A stretch of 64,000 bases of DNA from Ciceribacter ferrooxidans. Lineage in GTDB: Bacteria; Pseudomonadota; Alphaproteobacteria; Rhizobiales; Rhizobiaceae. Within the stretch, counting starts at the first letter, position 1, and each line of letters starts with the position of its first letter. Positions 8,263 to 17,889 of the stretch are shown here, piece after piece. The stretch lies in contig NZ_SDVB01000196.1 in the NCBI RefSeq assembly GCF_004137355.1, forward strand, positions 1 through 64,000. Direction: 5' to 3'. The notes under the pieces were generated by a model. It worked only from the letters and a program-made list of their open reading frames with translations. It was not told the origin of the DNA and ran no database searches. The translations under genes were made by a program, and so were the position numbers.

Positions 8263-10671
8263 TCATGCCTTGCCCTCCTTCGCGGCGCGTTTCTTCGACG
8301 GCGGCTTTGCCGGCTCGACGGGCGAGACGACGGCGGCGGTGACCGGCGGGACGGGCGCGATGCGGATGCGGATCAGCGCCAGGATCGCAAGCCCGGTGAT
8401 CATCACCACCGAAATCTCGCCGAGCGTATCGGTACCGCGGAAGTCGACGATGATGACGTTCACGACATTGGCGCCGTGGGCGATGACCTTCGAATAGGCG
8501 TTGAAGAAATCGGTGAGCGCGGTGTCGAAGGAGAGCTGCGTCGTCTTCAGCAGAAGCAGCGCGAAGCCGAGGCCGCAGGCGATCGCGATGCTGCCGTCGA
8601 CCACAAGCTGACGCGGCGGCCGGTGATCGGAGGGCGAGAGCCGGAGCCGCGTCATGACCAGCGCCAGGATGACGACCGAGAGCGTCTCGACCATGAACTG
8701 GGTGAACGAGAGGTCCGGCGCACCGAAGAGCAGGAAGATGACGGCGACGGCAAAGCCCTGGATGCCGAGCGAGACGATCGCCGTCAGCCGGTCGCCGGCC
8801 ATCAGCACCGCGACGAGGCCGATGATGGCGATCACGAAGAAGGTAAGCTGGTGGAAGCCGACATCGGCCGGCCAGGCGGGCATCGCCGGCAGCTCGCCGT
8901 AGATGAAGGGCGGCACCAGCAGCACGACGGCAAGCAGAATGAAGGTCGCCGTGACGTAAACGTCGAGGCGGCCGTCCTGCACGACCCGCGTCACGCGGAA
9001 GGAAAGACGCACGAGGCCGCGGATGAAGGCGTCGAAGCCGCGATCCGGCCCCGGCCCGACGAGTTCGAGCAGACGTGCCACGCCGCCGCGGACGGACGCG
9101 AGCGAAAGATAGAGGCCGACGCCGATCGCGATCGTCAGGACGGAAAGCGCAAGCGGCACGCCGATATGCGGCGCGAGGCCGATGGTGACCGTCTCGGCCT
9201 CGCCGGCGACGGCGCTCGCCATCGGCGAGGAAACGTAACGGTGCGACAGGCCGGAGAGCACGGCGGCGGCAAGGCCGGAAAGCGCAAGCACCGCCGGTCC
9301 GAGCCAGAGCAGCGCCGGGCCTTCATGGGCATGTTTCGGCGTCTTGACCTCGGGCCCGAGGAACGGTTTCAGCGCCACCGCGAAGGCGACGGCGAACATC
9401 AGCGCGTTGCCGGCGACGGCAACGGCGGTGAAGAGGATGGCGCGGGGATCGCCGCCGGCGAGTGCCGCATAGATCTCCTCCTTGGCGAGGAAGCCGAAGA
9501 AGGGCGGCAGGCCGGCCATCGAGAGCGCGGCAAGCACCGCGGCGGCGAAGGTGACCGGCATCGCCTTCCTCAATCCCCCGAGTCTCGTCACGTCACGGGT
9601 GCCGGACTCGTGGTCGATCAGGCCGGCGACCATGAAGAGCGCACCCTTGAACATCGAATGGGCGACGAGATAGAGCACCGCCGCCTCGACCGCATAGGGC
9701 GAGCCGAAGCCGGTCAGCATCACGAGAAGGCCGAGGGAAGCGACGGTCGTATAGGCGAGCATCAGCTTCAGGTCCGTCTGGCGCACCGCCAGCAGCCCGC
9801 CGACCATGAGCGTCACGCCGCCGAAGAGCGGCAGCAGCAGTTCCCAGGCGGGCGTCGCCCCCATCACCGGATTGAGCCGCATCAGCAGATAGACGCCGGC
9901 CTTCACCATGGTCGCCGAATGCAGGTAGGCGGAGACCGGCGTCGGCGCCTCCATGGCGTTCGGCAGCCAGAAATGGAAGGGAAACTGCGCCGACTTGGTG
10001 AAGGCGCCGCCGAGCACCAGCAAGAGTGCCGCCGCATAGAACGGGCTTTCGCGCAGCACGTCGCCGCCATGGACAAGCAGCGAAAGCCGGGTGACGCCGG
10101 ACATGTCCCACAGGAAGAACAGCCCGGCCAGAAGAAGGAGCCCGCCGCCGCCGGTCACCACCAGCGCCTGCAGCGCCGCCCGGCGCGAGGCCTCGCGGGC
10201 ATGGTCGAAGCCGATCAGCAGGAAGGAGGTGATCGAGGTCAGCTCCCAGAAGACGAAGAGCATCAGGAAGCTGTCGGCGACGACGACGCCGAGCATCGAG
10301 CCCATGAACATCAGGATGAAGGAGAAGAACCGGCCCTGCTGCGGGTGGCCCTTCATGTAGCCGCCGGAATAAAGCACGATCAGCGTGCCGATGCCGGTGA
10401 TCAGCAGCGCGAAGGTGAGCGACAGCCCGTCGAGGAACCAGGAGAAGGTGAGATCGAGGCTCGGCACCCAGGCATAGCCGCCGGTGACCGCCCGGCCGTC
10501 CGCGACCTCCGGCAGGAAACCGGCGAAATGGACGAAGGCGAAACCCGGGACGAGCGCCAGCAGCCAGGCGGCGTTGTGCCCGAGACGGGCCGTGAGAACG
10601 GGCGCGAGTGCTGCGCCGGCAAAGGGCAGAAGCATTGCGAGCAATGTCAGGCCGGCTCCATCCACGGGCAT
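8263..10671 (-). CDS. mnhA: Na+(K+)/H+ antiporter subunit A
   Basis: 802-residue large subunit, homologous to NuoL plus a C-terminal MrpA-specific extension. About 20 membrane helices. Ion-path residues: glutamate in FVFWELTSITSFLL, lysine in YLHSATMVKAGVYLL, and FHFWLPNAM. The extension contains FGAPDLSFTQFMVE and FRGTDTLGEISVV, the DUF4040/MbhE-type region. Start MPVDGAGLT at 10671 with AAGGAG seven bases upstream. First gene of the operon mnhA-B-C-D-E-F-G, exchanging Na+ or K+ for protons at the inner membrane; the rhizobial homologue (Pha) is needed for pH adaptation during infection. The C-terminus is Lys/Ala-rich (PPSKKRAAKEGKA). Confidence 0.95.
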   Translation of the reverse strand: MPVDGAGLTLLAMLLPFAGAALAPVLTARLGHNAAWLLALVPGFAFVHFAGFLPEVADGRAVTGGYAWVPSLDLTFSWFLDGLSLTFALLITGIGTLIVLYSGGYMKGHPQQGRFFSFILMFMGSMLGVVVADSFLMLFVFWELTSITSFLLIGFDHAREASRRAALQALVVTGGGGLLLLAGLFFLWDMSGVTRLSLLVHGGDVLRESPFYAAALLLVLGGAFTKSAQFPFHFWLPNAMEAPTPVSAYLHSATMVKAGVYLLMRLNPVMGATPAWELLLPLFGGVTLMVGGLLAVRQTDLKLMLAYTTVASLGLLVMLTGFGSPYAVEAAVLYLVAHSMFKGALFMVAGLIDHESGTRDVTRLGGLRKAMPVTFAAAVLAALSMAGLPPFFGFLAKEEIYAALAGGDPRAILFTAVAVAGNALMFAVAFAVALKPFLGPEVKTPKHAHEGPALLWLGPAVLALSGLAAAVLSGLSHRYVSSPMASAVAGEAETVTIGLAPHIGVPLALSVLTIAIGVGLYLSLASVRGGVARLLELVGPGPDRGFDAFIRGLVRLSFRVTRVVQDGRLDVYVTATFILLAVVLLVPPFIYGELPAMPAWPADVGFHQLTFFVIAIIGLVAVLMAGDRLTAIVSLGIQGFAVAVIFLLFGAPDLSFTQFMVETLSVVILALVMTRLRLSPSDHRPPRQLVVDGSIAIACGLGFALLLLKTTQLSFDTALTDFFNAYSKVIAHGANVVNVIIVDFRGTDTLGEISVVMITGLAILALIRIRIAPVPPVTAAVVSPVEPAKPPSKKRAAKEGKA

Positions 10672-10942
10672 CTGTTCTCCTTCTTCCGCAGCAGCGGCGC
10701 GGCCGTGGGGCCGACGCCGGAGTGCCATCCCTGTTAGGGCAAAGACGCCCCCGCCTCAAGGGCGAAGGACCAACGGCGGCGACGCGCCGCCGGGCCATTC
10801 GCGCGGCAGTGTTGGAAAATGCGCCCGGCAATGCAAGCGGGCGGCGGCTGATGCGGCCGGTCAAAACTCCGTTATCCCCCGGAAATCGGCGGGCCGGGAC
10901 GAGCCGAAGCGGCGGGCGGGCGATCGCCGGAACCACCCGTCG

Positions 10943-12286
10943 TCACCGCATCGAGAAGAGTTCCTGATGGAAGCGCTTCTTCGCGTCGAATCCCTGGCCG
11001 GCGAAGTCGCGCTTCAGGGCATCGGCAAAGCCGACGGGACCGCAGAACCAGATGCTCGCCTCCCGCCAGTCGGGCACCGCCGCGCGGATTCGCTCGCCGG
11101 TCAGCAGGCCGTCGCGGGCGTCGACGAGGATATGCAGGCGGACACCGGCGGCCGCGGCATCGGCCGTCAGCCGCGCAAACGCCTCCTCGTCGAGTTCGCT
11201 TGAGGAGTGGAAGAGGTCGATCGCCTGGCCGGCACGGCCGTCGGGCTGCGCCGCGAGGTATTTCATCCGGGCGATGAAGGGCGTAATGCCGATGCCGCCG
11301 CCGATCCAGATCTGGCGGGGACATCCGTCGTCGAAGGTGAAGCGGCCATAGGGACCCTCGACCCGCACCTCCTGGCCGACGGCGAGCGTATCCGGGAGAC
11401 GGCTCGTGTAATCGCCGAGCGCCTTGGTGATGAAGGTGATGCTGCGGTCGGTGGCATTCCACGCCGAGGCAATGGTGAAGGGATGCGCGCCCTCACCCTT
11501 GTCCGAGGTGACGAAGGCGAACTGGCCGGGCTCGTGGCCGCACCAGCCGGGCTCCATCGCCATGCCGATCTCGAGCGCCCGGACGCCGGGATAGGCCGTG
11601 AGCGTAGTGATCTTGCCCAAGGCCTGCCGGCTGATCCCCACACGCCGCAGGAGGACGATGACGGCGGCGACGGTGCCGGACACGAGGAGTACGGCGAGCA
11701 CGACGCCGAGCGGCTGCGTCCAGTAGCCGAATTCGGCGAGCACCACGGTGTGGAAGGCGAGCACGAGATAGGTGACGGCGAGCAGCCGATGGGTCTTGAA
11801 GAACCACCAGTAGGAGAAGCGCGAGACGAGCGCCAGCACGATCAAAAGGACGGAGATGTAGAAGGCCCATTCGCCGAGGCCCTCGGCGGGATCGCGCAGG
11901 CCGACGAGGAACTCCTGGACGGGATTTTCGAGCGGCGGCCGCTCGGGCCGCTCGGGCCGCGCGACAAGGCCGAGCTCGATCGCCCAGCCCGCGCCTTCGA
12001 ACCAGAGCCAGTGGGCGAGCGAAAACACGAGCGCGGAAATGCCGAGCCACTTGTGCAGGCGATACATCTTGTCGAGGCCGCCGAGCCAGGTTTCCGGCCA
12101 GCCGGGCCGGAGCGCCAGGACGAGCGCGATGCTCATCGCGCCGATGGCGAGGACGCCGCTGTACTGGATCATCGCGGCGCGCAGCGCGAAGAGGTTTTCC
12201 GACTGGAAGACGTCCGGCTCGGCGGCGAGCCAGAGCAGGCTCAACAGGACCAGTATTCCCCACAAGGCAAGCTTGATACTGCGCAT
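10943..12286 (-). CDS. Ferric reductase-like transmembrane flavoprotein (NAD(P)H oxidoreductase)
   Basis: 447-residue protein. The N-terminal half has about six helices of the ferric-reductase-like domain, with heme-ligand histidines in [26 protein letters not shown] and [11 protein letters not shown]. The C-terminal half is ferredoxin-NADP reductase-like: FAD loop HPFTIAS after PGQFAF, pyridine-nucleotide loop [16 protein letters not shown], and C-terminal [15 protein letters not shown]. Start [10 protein letters not shown] at 12286, with AGAGGGGAAG upstream. It would carry electrons from NAD(P)H across the inner membrane. Whether the acceptor is ferric iron, oxygen or a periplasmic partner is open. 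Monocistronic. Confidence 0.9.
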   Translation of the reverse strand: MRSIKLALWGILVLLSLLWLAAEPDVFQSENLFALRAAMIQYSGVLAIGAMSIALVLALRPGWPETWLGGLDKMYRLHKWLGISALVFSLAHWLWFEGAGWAIELGLVARPERPERPPLENPVQEFLVGLRDPAEGLGEWAFYISVLLIVLALVSRFSYWWFFKTHRLLAVTYLVLAFHTVVLAEFGYWTQPLGVVLAVLLVSGTVAAVIVLLRRVGISRQALGKITTLTAYPGVRALEIGMAMEPGWCGHEPGQFAFVTSDKGEGAHPFTIASAWNATDRSITFITKALGDYTSRLPDTLAVGQEVRVEGPYGRFTFDDGCPRQIWIGGGIGITPFIARMKYLAAQPDGRAGQAIDLFHSSSELDEEAFARLTADAAAAGVRLHILVDARDGLLTGERIRAAVPDWREASIWFCGPVGFADALKRDFAGQGFDAKKRFHQELFSMR

Positions 12287-12499
12287 GGCACGCTTCCCCT
12301 CTTGGCGGAAGAGACCGCCAGCCGGAACCGGAGGGGGAGTGCCCCCTCGGCTTCCCCCGGCCCGTCTCCCCGACTGCGGATGAGTCCGCACATCTCCTTA
12401 TACAGGCAAAGCGCGCCGACGCCGAGGGAGGAGGTGCGAGCACAATTGTCGCGGCGGCTCCGGCGCCCTATCTTGGCAAGAGGAACAGGGAGACGAGCG

Positions 12500-12913
12500 A
12501 TGACCAACGACGTGACGACGACCCGGATCGAAAAGACCGACGAGGAGTGGCGCGGGCAGCTGACGGCGGAGCAGTACCATATCCTGCGCGAGCACGGCAC
12601 CGAACGGCCCTTCACCGGCCCCTACTGGAACACCTTCCAGCGCGGGCTCTACCGCTGCGCGGCCTGCGACACGCCGCTCTTCCGCTCCGACACCAAGTTC
12701 GACGCCGGCTGCGGCTGGCCGAGCTATTTCGCACCCGTCCGTCCCGGCGCGCTGACCGAACACCGCGACACCTCGCACGGCATGGTGCGCACCGAAATCC
12801 GCTGCGGCACCTGCGGCGGCCACCTCGGCCACGTCTTCCCCGACGGCCCCAAGCCGACCGGCCTGCGCTACTGCATCAACGGCCACGCGATGGTGTTCGA
12901 GCCGGAGGGGTGA
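12500..12913 (+). CDS. msrB: Peptide-methionine (R)-S-oxide reductase
   Basis: 137-residue MsrB reducing methionine-R-sulfoxide in proteins. The zinc cysteines are CAAC (about residues 54-57) and CGTC; the catalytic cysteine is in [11 protein letters not shown] near the C-terminus. [14 protein letters not shown] is the substrate loop and carries the position often used as recycling cysteine. Start at 12500 with AGGGAG upstream. Divergent from the ferric reductase-like gene. Confidence 0.95.
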   Translation: MTNDVTTTRIEKTDEEWRGQLTAEQYHILREHGTERPFTGPYWNTFQRGLYRCAACDTPLFRSDTKFDAGCGWPSYFAPVRPGALTEHRDTSHGMVRTEIRCGTCGGHLGHVFPDGPKPTGLRYCINGHAMVFEPEG

Positions 12914-12951
12914 GGGGGACGCTTCGGCTTCCAGCGACCACCCCGGCCCTT

Positions 12952-13320
12952 TTACGTCGAGGCAAGCTCTCCCGATCCCTTCGGCTTCAGCTTGAAGGTG
13001 ATGCTCGCTTCGGCGCCGGCTTCGGCGATGAAGAGGAGTTCGCCGGAGGCACTCAGCGTGAAGCCGACTTCGATCTCCTCGACGTGCCAGCCTTCGGCAC
13101 GCTCGGAGACGGTGGCGCCGAGGCCGACCAGCGTGTCGACGGTGCCGCGCCATTGTTCCACGACCTTGTCGGCGCCGACCCGGGCGATGCCGCCGACGGC
13201 GGTGGCGAACCCCTTGGTCAGCACCTGTTCGCCGATCTCCTCGCGGGAGAGCATCGGGGCGAACGCCGGCGCCTTTTCAGGAACGAAGATCGAGATTTCG
13301 AAATGCTTTTCTTTCGGCAC
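12952..13320 (-). CDS. Trypsin-co-occurring domain 1 (CU044_2847)-like protein
   Basis: About 122 residues. I use a GTG start (VPKEKHFEISIF) because AGGAGG lies eight bases upstream of it; a longer ATG frame reaches 13356. The C-terminal segment VEEIEVGFTLSASGELLFIAEAG is typical for the Trypco1 family of small proteins, which in other bacteria accompany trypsin-like proteases and are suspected effector or sensor-associated domains. No protease gene lies nearby. Monocistronic between msrB and a PhyH gene. Function unknown. Confidence 0.6.
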   Translation of the reverse strand: MPKEKHFEISIFVPEKAPAFAPMLSREEIGEQVLTKGFATAVGGIARVGADKVVEQWRGTVDTLVGLGATVSERAEGWHVEEIEVGFTLSASGELLFIAEAGAEASITFKLKPKGSGELAST

Positions 13321-13577
13321 CGGATTTTCCTCCTGCCGGGTTTGCGGAGACGTCAATTATCTCCAGTTGCAATCATTACCGCGAAAATCCCTGCAATTGC
13401 ATCCGCATCTATTCACGGGTTTCCGCCGGCAGGACCGGAGGCCGGTCGAGCGAGCCGTCCCCGCCACATTTCCGCTGCATTGGCGGACGAGCGTTGCGGA
13501 CGCAGCGGCACGGGAGGGCCGGCCTGTCCGCCTATCCCGTCACCGAACCTCATTGCATTTTGCAAGAAGGACCGCGG

Positions 13578-14543
13578 ATGCTCGACGCCGAACACTCCAC
13601 TCCCCAAGACCTCGAATGGGTCGCCCGCAACGGCGGCCTTGCGAGCCGCATTGCGGCGCGCATCCCGACCTACCTCGCCGACCTCAAGGAAAATCCCGCC
13701 TGGCTCGCCATGTTCGTGCTCGCCCGCACCATGCCGGCGCGCAAGGCGCACTGGCTGACGGCGCGGCCGGCGCCGCCGGAGAGCGGGGCGGAAAGCTCGA
13801 TGTTCGGCGACCTGCCGGCCGAGACGATCGCCGCAAAGATCCGCCGCGACGGCATCTTCACCGGCCTCAGGTTGCCGACGGAAATCCATGAGGAGATCGG
13901 CCGCTTCGCCCGCGAAACGCCCTGCTTCGGCAATTTCGAACGGCGGCTCGAATTCCTCGCCGACGAGCACGGCGAGGCCGAGGCGCGCTTCGGCCGGTCG
14001 ATCCTGAGCGGCCACCATTTCGAGCGGGTGCTCTCCTGCGAGGCGGCGCTCGCCGTGCAGCGCGACCCGCTATTGAAGGCGGTGGCGCAGCACTATCTCG
14101 GCGGCCAGGCGCAACAGGTCACGCTCCGCACCTGGTGGAGCTTCCCGGCGGCGGGCGCGAGCGAGGCGGACCTGAACCGGCTGTCGTTCAAGTACCATTT
14201 CGATCTCGACGACTGGCGGATGCTGAAATTCTTCTTCTACATCAACGATGTCGGCGTCGATGCGGGCCCGCATGTCTATATCCGCGAGAGCCATCGACGC
14301 CGCCGGCTGAAGCACCAGCTGACGCCGGTGGTCGGCCATCCGGCCGACGAGGTGCTCGCCTATTACGGCCGCGACGCGGTGATGACGCTGACCGGCCCGG
14401 CCGGCACCGGCTTCGTCGAGGACCCCTTCGGCTTCCACATGGGAACGCTGCCGAGATCACGCCCGCGGCTGATGATGGAAGTGGCCTACGGTGTCTCGAA
14501 ACCCTCGCGCCGGCGCTATCACGGCGAGCCGGTGATCCGCTGA
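13578..14543 (+). CDS. Phytanoyl-CoA dioxygenase (PhyH)-like Fe(II)/2-oxoglutarate oxygenase
   Basis: 321 residues. Start MLDAEHSTP at 13578, with GAAGGA upstream. The metal triad fits H and D in KYHFDLDDWRMLKFFFYINDV (about residues 205-209) and a distal His in GFHMG (about 285), followed by an Arg in SRPRLMMEV that could bind 2-oxoglutarate. KFFFYINDVGVDAGPHVYI is typical of PhyH barrels. The substrate is not predictable from sequence. It precedes a convergent EamA transporter gene. Confidence 0.75.
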   Translation: MLDAEHSTPQDLEWVARNGGLASRIAARIPTYLADLKENPAWLAMFVLARTMPARKAHWLTARPAPPESGAESSMFGDLPAETIAAKIRRDGIFTGLRLPTEIHEEIGRFARETPCFGNFERRLEFLADEHGEAEARFGRSILSGHHFERVLSCEAALAVQRDPLLKAVAQHYLGGQAQQVTLRTWWSFPAAGASEADLNRLSFKYHFDLDDWRMLKFFFYINDVGVDAGPHVYIRESHRRRRLKHQLTPVVGHPADEVLAYYGRDAVMTLTGPAGTGFVEDPFGFHMGTLPRSRPRLMMEVAYGVSKPSRRRYHGEPVIR

Positions 14544-14550
14544 CGCCACC

Positions 14551-15414
14551 TCAGCGGGCGAATTTCCGCGCCGCCGCGACACAGCCGACCACGCCGGTGG
14601 TGACGGCGAGCATCAACGGGCTCACCTCTTCCCCGAGCAGGAGGCCGGCGAGCGTCAGTCCGAGGAAGGGCTGCAAGAGCTGCAGCTGGCCGACGGCGGC
14701 GATGCCGCCCTGCGCGAGCCCGCGATACCAGAAGACGAAGCCGATCAGCATGCTGAAGAGCGAGACATAGGCGAGCCCGCCCCAGGCGGCCGGGCTGACG
14801 CCGGCAAAGCTCTGCGGCAGCCACAGCACCAGAACCGCCGCCATCACCGGCAGCGACAGGACGAGCGCCCAGGAGATGACCTGCCAGCCGCCGAGCCGGC
14901 GCGAAAGCGCCGCCCCTTCCGCATAGCCGAGGCCGCAGACGAGGACCGCCGCCAGCATCAAGAGGTCGCCGGTCGAGGTGGCACCGAGCCCCTGCCCCGC
15001 GGCAAAGCCGGCGATCAGCAGGCTGCCGAGGCCGGAAAACAGCCAGAAGAGCGGCCGCGGCCGCTCGCCGCCACGCAAGACCCCGAAGATCGCCGTCGCA
15101 AGCGGCAGGAGCCCGATGAAGACCACCGAGCGGGCGGAGGTGACGGTCTCCAGCGCATAGGCCGTCAGCAGCGGAAAGCCGACGACCACGCCGAGCGCCA
15201 CCACGGCAAGCGGCAGGAGGTCACCCGAAGCCGGCCGTTTCTGGCGGAGCGCCAGCAGCAGCGCCAAGGCCAGCCCGCCGGCAATCGCCGCACGCGCAAC
15301 CGTCAGGAAGACCGGGTCGAAGCCGGTGACGGCAAGCCGCGTCGCCGGCAGCGAGCCGCTGAAGATCGCCACCCCCGCCATTCCATTCATCAAGCCGCTG
15401 CGTGTCGCCTGCAT
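14551..15414 (-). CDS. EamA/DMT family transporter
   Basis: 287 residues, ten hydrophobic helices in two repeats of the drug/metabolite transporter fold. Start MQATRSGLMNG at 15414 with GGAAAGGAA upstream. Repeat signatures: FSGSLPATRLAV, RAAIAGGLAL, SLFSMLIGFVFWYRGLAQGG and QLLQPFLGLTLAGLLLGE. The divergent gene is a MocR-type regulator separated by about 115 bases; this gene pair is common and suggests that the transporter is the regulator's target. Substrate is probably an amino acid or a related amine (inference). Confidence 0.9.
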   Translation of the reverse strand: MQATRSGLMNGMAGVAIFSGSLPATRLAVTGFDPVFLTVARAAIAGGLALALLLALRQKRPASGDLLPLAVVALGVVVGFPLLTAYALETVTSARSVVFIGLLPLATAIFGVLRGGERPRPLFWLFSGLGSLLIAGFAAGQGLGATSTGDLLMLAAVLVCGLGYAEGAALSRRLGGWQVISWALVLSLPVMAAVLVLWLPQSFAGVSPAAWGGLAYVSLFSMLIGFVFWYRGLAQGGIAAVGQLQLLQPFLGLTLAGLLLGEEVSPLMLAVTTGVVGCVAAARKFAR

Positions 15415-15529
15415 CCGAAATCGTTCCTTTCCGCTGATCCTGACGGTCTTTTGCGATGTGCGGGCTGGAAGAACCAGAGACGGTGCAGTACAATCTGCTG
15501 AAACTGTTATGGCATGGCGAGCAATACGG

Positions 15530-16957
15530 ATGGATGTTTCCAGCGCGGCGGAGAAGACCGCAGGCACGCGCATCGGCCAGGTGATGGCGGCGGTGAAGGC
15601 GCGGATCGCGGCGCGCAGCCTGACGCCGGGGGCGAAGCTTCCCTCGGTGAGAGGCTTCGCGCGCAGCCAGCAGGTCTCGGTCTCGACCGTCGTCGAAGCC
15701 TATGAGCGGCTGGCGGCGGAGGGGTTGATCCGTTCGCGCCCGGGCGCCGGCTTCTTCGTCGCGGCACCGCTCGCACCGCTCTCGCTTGCCGAAATCGGGC
15801 CGCGGCTCGATCGCGAAATCGACCCGCTCTGGGTGTCGCGCCAGTCGCTCGAAAGCGGCGAGACGGTCGCCAAGCCCGGCTGCGGCTGGCTGCCGCCGTC
15901 GTGGATGCCGCAGGCGGCACTCGCCAAGGCGCTCAGGGCCGCCGCCCGCGGGCCGGAGGCAGGCCTTTCCGACTACGGCACGCCGCTCGGGCTTGCGGGG
16001 CTGCGCCAGCTTCTCGCGCGGCGGCTTGCCGATGCCGGCGTGACGGCGCCGCCGGACCAGATCATGCTCACCGACTCCGGCACGCAGGCGATCGACCTCG
16101 TCTGCCGCTTTTTGCTGGAGCCGGGCGACACGGTGCTGGTCGACGATCCCTGCTATTTCAATTTCATCGCCCTTCTGCGCGCCCACCGGGTGCGCATCGT
16201 CGGTGTACCCTATACGCCCGAGGGGCCGGACATCGCCCGGTTCGGCGAGGCGCTCGCCGAGCACCGGCCGCGGCTCTACATCACCAATTCGGCGATCCAC
16301 AACCCGACGGGCGCGACACTCTCGCCGGTCGTCGCGCACCGGCTGCTGAAGCTCGCCGACGCGGCCGGGCTGACGATCGTCGAGGACGACATCTTCGCCG
16401 ATTTCGAGGAGGCGCCTTCGCCGCGGCTCGCCGCCTTCGACGGGCTCGACCGGGTGATCGCGATCGGCAGCTTTTCCAAGACGCTCTCCGCCTCGGTGCG
16501 CTGCGGCTTCATTGCCGCCAGGCCGGACTGGATCGAGGCGCTGACGGACTTGAAGATCGCCACCAGCTTCGGCGGCGGACGGCTTTCCTCCGAACTCGTG
16601 CTGTCGCTCCTGACTGACGGCAGCTACCGCAAGCATGTCGAGGCGCTCCGGGTGCGGCTCTCCGCGGCCCGCGAGCGCGTCGGCCGGCGGCTCATGGCGG
16701 CGGGGCTCGAACCGTGGATTACGCCGAAGGCCGGCATGTTCCTCTGGTGCCGGCTGCCGGAGGGGCTGGATGCCGCCGGGATCGCCCGCACCTGCCTCGA
16801 AGACGGCGTGATCCTGGCACCCGGCAACGCCTTCAGCGTGTCGCAGACGGCGGGGCGCTTCCTGCGTTTCAACGTCGCGCAGTCGGAAGACCCGCGCATC
16901 TTCCCCTCGCTCACCGCCGCGATGACGCGGGCCGCCGGGCGGGCGGCGGAGGCCTAG
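15530..16957 (+). CDS. MocR/PdxR-type transcriptional regulator with aminotransferase domain
   Basis: 475 residues, GntR-type winged helix (about 10-75; KLPSVRGFARSQQVSVSTVVEAY) fused to a fold-type I aminotransferase domain. The PLP lysine is in AIGSFSKTLSASVRCGF (about residue 317); NSAIHNPTGA and EDDIFADF are cofactor contacts. Such proteins bind DNA and sense an amino compound or PLP without catalysis. Start at ATG 15530; ATG 15509 in frame is an alternative. Divergent from the EamA gene. Confidence 0.9.
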   Translation: MDVSSAAEKTAGTRIGQVMAAVKARIAARSLTPGAKLPSVRGFARSQQVSVSTVVEAYERLAAEGLIRSRPGAGFFVAAPLAPLSLAEIGPRLDREIDPLWVSRQSLESGETVAKPGCGWLPPSWMPQAALAKALRAAARGPEAGLSDYGTPLGLAGLRQLLARRLADAGVTAPPDQIMLTDSGTQAIDLVCRFLLEPGDTVLVDDPCYFNFIALLRAHRVRIVGVPYTPEGPDIARFGEALAEHRPRLYITNSAIHNPTGATLSPVVAHRLLKLADAAGLTIVEDDIFADFEEAPSPRLAAFDGLDRVIAIGSFSKTLSASVRCGFIAARPDWIEALTDLKIATSFGGGRLSSELVLSLLTDGSYRKHVEALRVRLSAARERVGRRLMAAGLEPWITPKAGMFLWCRLPEGLDAAGIARTCLEDGVILAPGNAFSVSQTAGRFLRFNVAQSEDPRIFPSLTAAMTRAAGRAAEA

Positions 16958-16991
16958 GACCGGACCGCCGCAAGGCGACCCGAAACGAAGA

Positions 16992-17022
16992 CACCGGCCT
17001 TCCCGAAACGGGAAGACCGGTG
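16992..17022. terminator. Hairpin between convergent genes
   Basis: CACCGGCCTTCCCG (16992-17005) pairs with CGGGAAGACCGGTG (17009-17022) around an AAA loop, with one mismatch. It lies between the MocR gene and the convergent ABC ATPase gene. There is no strong T run, so termination is plausible but not certain. Confidence 0.5.
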
Positions 17023-17089
17023 CTGCGGCTTCTCCCCCGAGGGGGAGCGCGGCGGGGCGGGGCGCCCCTCGGCCCCGCCCCGAAAGGCG

Positions 17090-17875
17090 TCAGGTCGTCT
17101 GCATCGCCCCCGGCCCGGGGATTGCGGCCGGCGGGCACTTGCCGAGGATGATCATGCCGAGCACCTCGTCCTTGGTGACATCCTGAGTGCGGGCTTCCCC
17201 CACCACCTTGCCGTTCTTCATGACGAAGACGCGGTCGGCGAGATCGAAGACGTCGTGGATGTCGTGGCTGATCAGGAAGATGCCGAGGCCCTCCCGCTTC
17301 AGCTGCTGGATCAGCTCGCCGACCTGGGCGGTCTCCTGCGGCCCGAGTGCGGCCGTCGGCTCGTCCATGATCAGGATGCGGGCGTCGAAGAGGATCGCAC
17401 GCGCGATCGCCACCGACTGCCGCTGGCCGCCGGAGAGCGCCTTCACCGGCTCCTTGAAGCGGCGGAAGTTGGGGTTGAGCCGCCCCATCACCTCTCGGGC
17501 CTTCGCCTCCATCGCCACGTCATCGAGCGTGCCCCAGGCGGTGCGGAGTTCCCGGCCGAGATAGAGGTTGGCGGCGGCGTCGACGTTGTCGGCGACGGCG
17601 AGCGTCTGGTAGATCGTCTCGATGCCGTATTTCTTGGCATCGCGCGGGTTGTTGATATCGGCCTGTTCGCCGTCGATCAGGATCTCGCCGTCATCGCGCC
17701 GGTAGGCGCCGGAGAGGATCTTGATCAGCGTCGACTTGCCGGCGCCGTTATGGCCGAGCAGTGCCACGACCTCGCCGGGATAGAGATCGACCGAGGCGTT
17801 CTCGACCGCGTGGATGCCGCCGAACGAGATGGAAACATTCTTCATTTCCACCAGCGGAGTGCGTTTGTCTGACAT
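17090..17875 (-). CDS. Sugar ABC transporter ATP-binding protein
   Basis: 261 residues with one ATPase domain: Walker [10 protein letters not shown], signature LSGGQRQ, Walker [12 protein letters not shown], and the switch histidine in LISHDIHDV. The single domain is typical of rhizobial xylose/fructose-type importers, unlike the tandem-domain XylG of enteric bacteria. Last gene of the order binding protein - permease - ATPase, and 14 bases downstream of the permease gene. Confidence 0.92.
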   Translation of the reverse strand: MSDKRTPLVEMKNVSISFGGIHAVENASVDLYPGEVVALLGHNGAGKSTLIKILSGAYRRDDGEILIDGEQADINNPRDAKKYGIETIYQTLAVADNVDAAANLYLGRELRTAWGTLDDVAMEAKAREVMGRLNPNFRRFKEPVKALSGGQRQSVAIARAILFDARILIMDEPTAALGPQETAQVGELIQQLKREGLGIFLISHDIHDVFDLADRVFVMKNGKVVGEARTQDVTKDEVLGMIILGKCPPAAIPGPGAMQTT

Positions 17876-17889
17876 GAGCGTACTCCTTC

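Noticed and set aside
7885-10737. Very long plus-strand open frame opposite mnhA
   Set aside because: Its composition (runs of R, D, E, H, Q, G) is the usual antisense shadow of a high-GC membrane protein gene. mnhA on the other strand has full family motifs.
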